Below are positions 56,383-64,000 of a DNA stretch of 64,000 bases, piece by piece. The notes beneath the pieces were generated by a model. It saw only the letters and a list, made by a program, of their open reading frames with translations, did no database searches and was not told where the DNA came from. How positions within the stretch are numbered: position 1 is the first letter of the stretch; the number at the start of each line of letters is the position of its first letter. This DNA comes from Chrysopilus asiliformis (Eukaryota; Arthropoda; Insecta; Diptera; Rhagionidae). A program made the translations under genes and the position numbers. Where the stretch lies: contig OZ035960.1 of NCBI GenBank assembly GCA_964034945.1, forward strand, positions 113,433,324-113,497,323, in the 5' to 3' direction.

Positions 56383-59205
56383 TTAATATAAGCATTTAGT
56401 TTCCTACATTAAATTTAGTGAAATCCAACAGAAATCTATTAGAGTGTAAATACGTGTATACATAATATTTTCTAGCCCTAAAAATGCGTATTTTACTGAC
56501 AATGCGTGCTTTATTCAACTCGCACATAAAGTAATAAACACATACGAAATTTTACTTAATAAACTTTTTAGGATAAGTTTTCTGGAAAAAGTTTTCCCAG
56601 TGTGTTAATTGAATCTCATGCTAAGAATACAAATATATTCACATTTCCTGTGTCGCCATATATATACGAATTAGAATAAGTGAATCCGACCTGGAATACA
56701 TAGAAATATACAAAGTACACCCCATTAAGCCATTTGCACTAAATCCCATTCAATCCAATTAAGACACTTTTGAGGCTTTTCAGTTAGTTTCCTATTAAGG
56801 CCTGTGTGACATAAAGAGGCTCTTTTGACGATAAGAGCACACATTTTGTGTAAAAAAAATCGCCGCGACTTTCTTAATTTAATTAGACGTTATGAAAACT
56901 TATCTGTGAGTACATTTTAAAGCGACTCTAAGGTCGATGGGGCTGTAGACGTGGTTGCAAAGTGTTTAAAGCAACCCCCCGGATCATCGCATTCGTTCGC
57001 TTCCTTCTCATGGCGGCGCGCGAAATTCGCTCAGTCCAACAATAAAATCAGACCATATTTTTATTAGGAAAATCCTCTTATGAGGCATTTAAGAACATTT
57101 GGATGGCGCTTTTGTGCTTTCCCATTGTTGCGAGCTGAAGCCACCTATTTTCGTATTCTTTCGTTCACCTCGTGCTCCTTCCCAAGTACATTTCCGGCGA
57201 CGACTCCTTTCGAGTTTTCCCCCCATTTGCCCAATTTCATTTGTGGTTTCCCAAATAACATCCCTCCAAAACAACTTTGAAATACATACAAAACTCTTGG
57301 GAAATTCTTCCTATCAGCAGCAGAAATATGACTATAGGACTAGAGACGGCATATAAAAGTTGTTGAAAAAGACGAGATGCGACGAGGAAAAACCTTTTCT
57401 TCTTCATTTCATACACAATTTTATTAAAATCCAGAAAAGAACGGTTGAACAGGGAAAAAAAAGTTTATTTATTTTTTGTTAAAAAATGTATTTTGAAGCG
57501 GCAGTGATGAGTTCTCATTTGGTTGAAGGAAATAAAGCAAAATTAGAGCAACTGAAAGAAACTTCTTTCATTTGGAGTCGCACAACACTTTCTCGTTATT
57601 TTTTTCCCCCTTCCTCCATACCGGCACAACGAATTAGATTGCCGCGCAAATAAAATGTTTCATTTTTTTGAAGGGAGAGACATTAAACGAGGGCCACAAC
57701 GGATTTTAAAAAATAAATTCTTCAAGATTTTAGTCATAAGACATTTTACATTGATGGAATTTCGGTTTGGCATTCATAAAAATTCACAAAAATGCCTAGA
57801 ATGTATAGAAACTGCTTTTAACCCAAGGCCGTTACTGGACACTCCTACAGAGGACGATTTTTCTTACAAAAATTAGAACATTGGTACAAACAGCACATAT
57901 TTGAGTAAAATGAGCCGCAAGCGAAATTCTTTTATATCAAACTAACGGTAAAATAACTTGAAAAATGCGCGAATTTTTCATTGATGCAAACTTGTTTTTT
58001 GAATTGAACCAAAAACTGCGAAACCATCAAAATTTTGAGTGACGAGAAACCAGAACCAAATTTTGAAATTTTAGGAACAAAAACGAAACCGAAAATCTAG
58101 AAATCAAATTTTTCCTTGAACCAAAAGCGAACCATACTCAGAAATCTATTGGTTTGCATCTCTGGTATTTTTAAGAAAAGACCGCGATCTAATCGAAAGC
58201 TTATAAAAAATGCCCCGCAGGCGAAAAGTAGCAAGTATTGTTGTCTTGAAATAAGGCCTGTATCTCCCAAACTCCCCCTCCCCTCCCCTCCACACCCAAC
58301 CCTTCCTTGGCTCTGAGTCCTGCAGTTTCGTCCGTGAGTCCTGGGCATACCTACTAACGGCCCTGTTTCGACCAGAAAAAAAGCTCTTTCAGAAATTCAA
58401 ACCAGAATCTTCAATTTATTATAATAGATTCGATTCAGAAATTTTATCAGATTACAAATAAAACACACATGAAATCAAATTAAATATTCGGTATAGTTTT
58501 TTTATTTAAAAAAAGAATGAAAATTACGACTTAATATCATAAAAAGTACTTAATATCATAAAATAGATAATAAAATAGAAGTGTCACTTACCTCTGTGAA
58601 CATTAAGGTAAATATTTACGGTAAGTATTTCCAAGTGTTCTTTTGGGAAACACGGAATCCTTGAATTGTACAATCGTACGATCTATCTGGATTCAGTTTC
58701 AGTTTCAAGACAAAAAAACAAACAAAAAGCTTACAATGAAAATATTCAAATTCCTTTCTATCATATAAGTTTTAACATTTTATTAGAACTCAGCAGGTTT
58801 TTTTTTGGTAGGAAATTTATGAAAATTATTTCAATTTCAAATGTGGTTAACTTCTCATCTCTATACGATGTGTTGCGTTGGTTTTATAAAATTTTTATTA
58901 ATTACTTAATGTAAAATGTAATTAGGCATAGAGAGTGCGGTATGCATTTTGTACATTTTAAACAGTGGCAAAACTTGAAAGTCTAACGACTGCCCTACAC
59001 TCTCGCTGAATGTGGTTTATATTTTCCATATTTTACAGTTTCGATAATGGGATTTTTCACAATCAATAATAAATGATTAAAAAAATATATTTCGGAGGTT
59101 TCATTCTGTCCGCGTTCCCCTACTAACTTTTACGCTAATGTTAGACTAATTTCCGCCTCAAAAAAAATTTATGCTTTACAATTAGTCAAATATCAATTTT
59201 AGAAA
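56383..59205. other. No gene seen
   Basis: Includes overlapping chance ORFs on both strands at 57080-57356, and two plus-strand copies of the GCCGCAAGCGAAA/CCCGCAGGCGAAA motif at 57907-57933 and 58205-58228. No recognised gene. Confidence 0.45.
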
Positions 59206-59207
59206 TA

Positions 59208-59437
59208 CAGTAATCCCTCCAACTGCACGGTTTCGCAACTGCGCGGTTTAGTTTTTAATACCAAAATTTCGAATTGCGCGGAAAAATTTCGCAGTTGCGC
59301 GGTTTTTTTATAATTTTCGTTTAAAAAAACATGTTCCTAACCCCAAAATTTCATACAAAGTAGGGTTAACAGTGCGCGGTTTCGGTTTGTCGCTCTTTTT
59401 GCGGAACGTATCTACCGCGCAGTTGGAGGGATTACTG
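59208..59437. mobile_element. pogo/Tigger-like MITE
   Basis: 230 bp with ends CAGTAATCCCTCCAACTGC and the complement, TA on both sides (59206-59207 and 59438-59439). The interior repeats cgcggttt-type phrases. No ORF. Confidence 0.85.
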
Positions 59438-59439
59438 TA

Positions 59440-62376
59440 ATCATTTTCAACACTTCCAGACGACACTATAGACAGACCACATTTAACACTTTCTAATCAA
59501 CTTACTTTCGCTACATTCGTTACAGATTATTAAATAAAGATGCTGATTTGATACTCGTAACGGTTATGTCACACTTATTCAAAAATGATCAAAAGGTAAA
59601 ATAGATAACTTTATTCATTATGCATACAAATCGTTAAAATCTTGTTATGCGAAAATGTAGTAAAACCGACAAATCTAATGTAAATAATTATATCTTTATA
59701 AGAAGAAAGAAAGTCATGAAAGAATTTTATTTTATTTCCACCATTATTTATGCAGAAGAAAACCCAAGAAACGAAGATAAAAGAGACCAAAGATTTCTGT
59801 TCATGGCTCATTACCCGAAAGTAGTATTAGTCTATGATGACTTTGGTGTCTTGAATAAGTGACGAGGGTGATATTAAAAGTTTTTTTTTCTGATCATTTT
59901 TGTAAAAGGAAAAATACAAAAGAAAATCATTATATGTATAACCACTTGGTTTTACTTTCAAGAAAATTTAAAACTCATAGCATTCAACTATTTCTCCCTC
60001 TTCCCCGCCACACTTGTTGCGTGGCATTTTAGATTCCCTACAGAGAAAACTGAATGGCAGAGATTCCCATAAAAATGGGAAATTATGGCATAGTAGAAGT
60101 TTATGCTAACGATTACCGAAATTTATAGCAACCTGAGATGGCAAGATGGCGTTGATCATGACGCGAAGCGAGTTAAATCGCTTGCAAATGAAGTTTGTTG
60201 TGTCCAGGGGGGAAGATTCCATAATAATTGGGAATTTGTACAACGTTCCCGGGAATTTTTGTGTGAATACCCTATTATAATATTAGTCTATCTGAATGTT
60301 CGCCTATAACTCCAAAACCATCGATCCGATTTGAACGAAACGCTCACGAGAACGTACTAGCATTAAAGAGCGGGTTATAAGCACACAAACTTGAACCCAA
60401 GGCAAAGAGATCAGATTACAAATGTTGTAATTCATCCATGGTTCGCAATCCATGTAAAACAGTAGGTGCGAAGCAGAGAAGAAATTGTTATGAAACCTCA
60501 ATTGTGGAAGCCCAGGCTCTTCGAGAGTTGTAGCGCCGAGGATAATGATGATGAAAGTGTTCAGAGATGAAGCCCTTAGTTTTACTTAAAATTACTATAA
60601 AATACCACAAAGCCAAATTTTTCCAATTTCGTAGAACTTTTAAATCTCCACTCCACTCGATGACAACTCTTTATTAGGCCTCAAACTTTTCGCATCACTC
60701 ACACACAATACTAAATATTAACGTTTGTAACTAATGGTAAAACACAGTAGAGATATTTGTATTTCTACACAAAAATATATAAAGCACTTACCAACAAATA
60801 TTATATTCATATGTATTACAAAAAACAATATGTAGTTAAATAGTTATCTAGTAATAGATGCTACTTAATATATTCTGTTTCTCAGATTGTTCCAATCATA
60901 CGAGAGAAAAACGAAGGCTTATATCAACTACTATTTCATATCTTTCAACTTGATATACAGATAATAATTACGATTAGATTCATATACGTTTAAGATTCTA
61001 ATGAAAACTCCAAAGATTCATATTTCAATTGATATGGATGAGTCGTAAATGGATTCGAATTATGTGCCCATATAGCAAAACATATAGTAATCGACGGATG
61101 TATCTGGGTAAGATGTGTACGTGAAGATGATTTACTAGAAATTCTAGTTTTAATCTAACTTTTGATAGAATATTGATTACTTATGTGATACAATTGTTTT
61201 ATTGGTTGATGGTCATGTTACAATTCTCTGAGCTTATATCGCGAAATTTGTAGGCATGGCAATATCATAGAAGAGCATCAAATTACCAAAGAATGCTAAC
61301 TAAGTAAATAATTTGTTTTATCATAAATAAAAATTCATCAGACACCGAATCGATATCTGAACCATAGAATTGCTAAAATTGCATTTATTTTCATTATATA
61401 TTCTTTTCTTTTGATGATAATTCCTCGAGGGAAATTGAAATCAATTTTGATTGAAGCAAACTTATTATGCTTGCAAAAAGTATTCATAAAAGCTACAATT
61501 TAAAACTTGAAAATTTGTTTGACTTGGGATTTTGGCATAATATGATGGCTGTATCAAAAATTGTTTCTTTCCGTGCACCAAATTTGAAAAAATAATGCCA
61601 AATTAAATATTTATTATGAACTGATCAAATTTGTTTAATACAAGGAATCAATCTATTCAGTGGTACCGTCACATATACCTCTTGTTTCAGGTACATATTT
61701 TACTTAAGTTTTGTTAAAACAATCGGTAATGGCGCCAGACTGGTCACATGAAAGTTTAGATCCTCAACTGTAAATAAAATACCGAAAATTTACACTAATA
61801 AGCATTTAAATTTGATAGACTTATGAAATTTGGAATTTCTTGTTGTTTGTTCATTGTTAAAAATATTATTTAAAAAAAAAACCTTACAAATGTCACATTT
61901 TTCTTCAAAGTTTTACATAGAAAGAGTTTGGCTATAAGGACCAAACTGTCAGTTTTATGTAGGTGTAATAAATAGTTTAGTTGTCAAATAAAACTGCCCT
62001 CTCGCAAGTAAACTTTTTTTCCTCAGTAAAAATTTGTGCTGCAGAAAGAAATTTCCCTGAAATTGTTGTACCCAATACTTTCCTGGGGTAAGTTCAAGAT
62101 TTATTTTAATCCGTTTGTCAGAATTTTAAAAAAGTCCAAGCCAAATTTAAATAATCCGTAGATCCAGAGTGAGTTTACTTGCCTGTCTGTTTGTTGGCTT
62201 ATAACTCCAGAACCACTGAATCGATTTTCACCAAACTTCACGTTGATAATACGGCAACCCAAAATACCTGTATCTTCTTATTGCACTAATTTTTATCTTT
62301 TGGTGGTTGCTCAACTCGCGAAGGATTAACTTTTAAGTCTAATCGGGCACTGTGATAATAAGCAGCTATAACGCGC
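59440..62376. other. No gene seen
   Basis: AT-rich. Phrases such as 'cttataactccagaacca' near 62200 and 'cctataactccaaaaccatcgatccgattt' near 60303 look like old dispersed-repeat fragments. No ORF worth reporting. Confidence 0.45.
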
Positions 62377-62380
62377 TTAA

Positions 62381-62620
62381 CACGTTGATTGGTATGTGAG
62401 ACCGACGTGGTCTCAGATCAATATGGGCTCCTTAAGCCGTAATGAGACACATGTGGTCTCACAGAACTTTACTCTAATAAAAGCTGCAAAGCGTGGTAAA
62501 GCATTGCATTCACAGAACTGTATGGAAAAAATAATAGACGGCCTGAGAAACTCTTTTTTGATATTTGATCTGTGCGATTTGTGAGTCTACTGGCCTTTGG
62601 AGCCCATCGCAGTGGGCGCC
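62381..62620. mobile_element. Possible piggyBac-like left end
   Basis: TTAA at 62377-62380 is followed by CACGTTGATTGG, which resembles the terminus CACATTGACTGCC of the element at 25.4 kb. Palindromic gtgagaccgacgtggtctca follows. No matching right end was found in the window, so this may be a truncated copy. Confidence 0.35.
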
Positions 62621-62816
62621 TGAGCTAATAAAATCTATAATCAGCCTAAAAATTGTATTCAATTAGAAATACAATACCCTTATTAACAGCCGTCCAGCTA
62701 GAGAGCGCGAAGAAAAATTAGGGAAATCTCTCCCAACAATCCTCCACAGTACATCTTTCTCCGATCATTTCTGATACAATCATTACATTTTGATTGACAA
62801 TTAGATCTACAAAATC

Positions 62817-62847
62817 ACCCCCCCCCCCCCCCCCCACCCCCCCCCCA
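62817..62847. repeat. Poly-C tract
   Basis: About 30 bases almost entirely C with one A. The length may be unreliable in sequencing. Confidence 0.85.
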
Positions 62848-64000
62848 ATTAATGTTCTTACAAATTGCCTTTTATTATTTAAATCAGAAAAGATCCTGAA
62901 AATAAGCAGAAAAAATCCTGGAAATTTGAAAAATTTAAAATTCATTGGAAAACCGATTTAGTGTGAATCCAATTATTCTGTGACACTATGCACCCAACAT
63001 ATATTCAATTGAATTTCGGCATGGACGACACAGTCGCACACATAAAAATACTACACAATATGTAAATAATATAAATACATTTAAAAAATCGTTTTTCTCC
63101 CGCTTTTCCACTCTTAGTATTAAATAATTGTGGGAAAATCTTCTCGATTGCATTTCGGATACCCAATACCATTGCCCCAAACATCTACGCACACTCGCAT
63201 ACAGACGGATGTGGATTTTTGACGGAAACAGTAGGAGTAAGTAGATATTTGATACAATTTTTAGGACTTTTATTCATAAAGCTAACCAAAGTTGGAGAAT
63301 TAGTGGAAAGGCGATGATGAAGAAAGAATTTGGGGGCGAATGGGCATAACCAAAGAAATGTGACTCAAGAGGCAATCAATTTGGTACGACCGCTAGCTGG
63401 AGAGAACTCACACTTGGGCAGTAAAAATCTTTTTATCCTTCTTGATGTGATCTCCTGGTCGTGGGGTTTCCAGGTCCTGCAGTTTCTTGAAATTTTTACT
63501 ATTTGCAAAAACTAAGTGGCGAATTTAATTATTTCGGAAGACTTCGTTGTTCACATCCCTACAGTAGCGTACTTATCAATTTTAGTCCCCCCTCCCGAAA
63601 AAAAAATTTGGTAGGACCTTTTAAAATTGGAACCATTGATCATTTCCCGTGAACGAAAAGTTGGAGATCTCAATTCTAATATCTTTTGTTAGTCGGAACT
63701 TTATTCTAAGAACAGAAGAGTAGATCTCTTGGTTTCTTCATTAGATGTCTACATCCTCCGCTTCCTTTGAGCCCCCTGTCCATTTATCTCCTACAATTCT
63801 GAAGGAATTTAGATCCGATTTTCACCATTAAGAAGGCAAGGCGTCAAGGAAACTTGTCCTCCACTAATATCTGCCCCACCCATTTCCCTATAAGCACGGA
63901 TGGGTAACTACGTGCTAAAAGATAATATATGTAAATATTACAAGTTGTGATATCCGTAACACATAGAAAAATAAATTACGACATTTTACATCCTTTTGCC
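62848..64000. other. No gene seen
   Basis: AT-rich to the window end; one 'gatccgattttcaccattaa' phrase at 63812-63831 recalls those at 17.1, 24.4 and 32.7 kb. Confidence 0.45.

Overview
The window is AT-rich, non-coding-dominated DNA from an animal nuclear genome, most probably an insect. The evidence is the transposon set: a Ty3/gypsy element with a tRNA-Lys primer site, a mariner with a DD34D transposase, and piggyBac-like, hAT-like, Harbinger-like, Mutator-like, pogo/Tigger-like and Helitron-type non-autonomous elements. I cannot name the species. I found no confident host gene; the only candidate is one possible terminal exon near 38.6 kb.

Layout. At 0-3.3 kb there is a non-autonomous Helitron, then a fold-back element that carries a TA-flanked MITE which itself contains a tRNA-derived SINE. 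At 3.27-13.81 kb lies a complete, apparently very young Ty3/gypsy retrotransposon: 2.19-kb LTRs, 4-bp TSD TCTT, tRNA-Lys primer site, intact gag and intact pol in the -1 frame. From 13.9 to 34.4 kb is mostly unannotatable DNA with scattered MITEs, a second Helitron, a deleted mariner-family transposase remnant, a piggyBac-like element and a Mutator-like fold-back element. At 34.46-36.72 kb a third Helitron is split by about 1.95 kb of palindromic repeats. An hAT-like element lies at 39.34-40.19 kb.

At 40.84-48.30 kb is a second LTR element on the minus strand. It has 2.74-kb LTRs, TSD GACA and a tRNA-Lys primer site, but an internal region of only about 2 kb that keeps just the C-terminus of a gypsy pol. 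It is therefore a non-autonomous derivative that must have been moved in trans. A 1,293-bp mariner with one intact transposase ORF lies at 49.95-51.24 kb. The remaining 13 kb holds three more Helitron copies, two pogo/Tigger-like MITEs and a possible piggyBac-like end.

Most interesting observation. Both gypsy-type elements carry, between the end of pol and the 3' LTR and in the element's sense orientation, a sequence that resembles tRNA-Lys itself, the same tRNA whose 3' end their primer-binding sites match. Their LTR sequences are otherwise different. In neither element is there a recognisable polypurine tract next to the 3' LTR, where plus-strand priming normally starts. Two independent elements sharing a sense tRNA-Lys mimic and lacking the usual tract suggests a conserved 3'-UTR function, such as lysyl-tRNA-synthetase or primer recruitment, RNA processing or unusual plus-strand priming. 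I know of no description of this, but I could not search.
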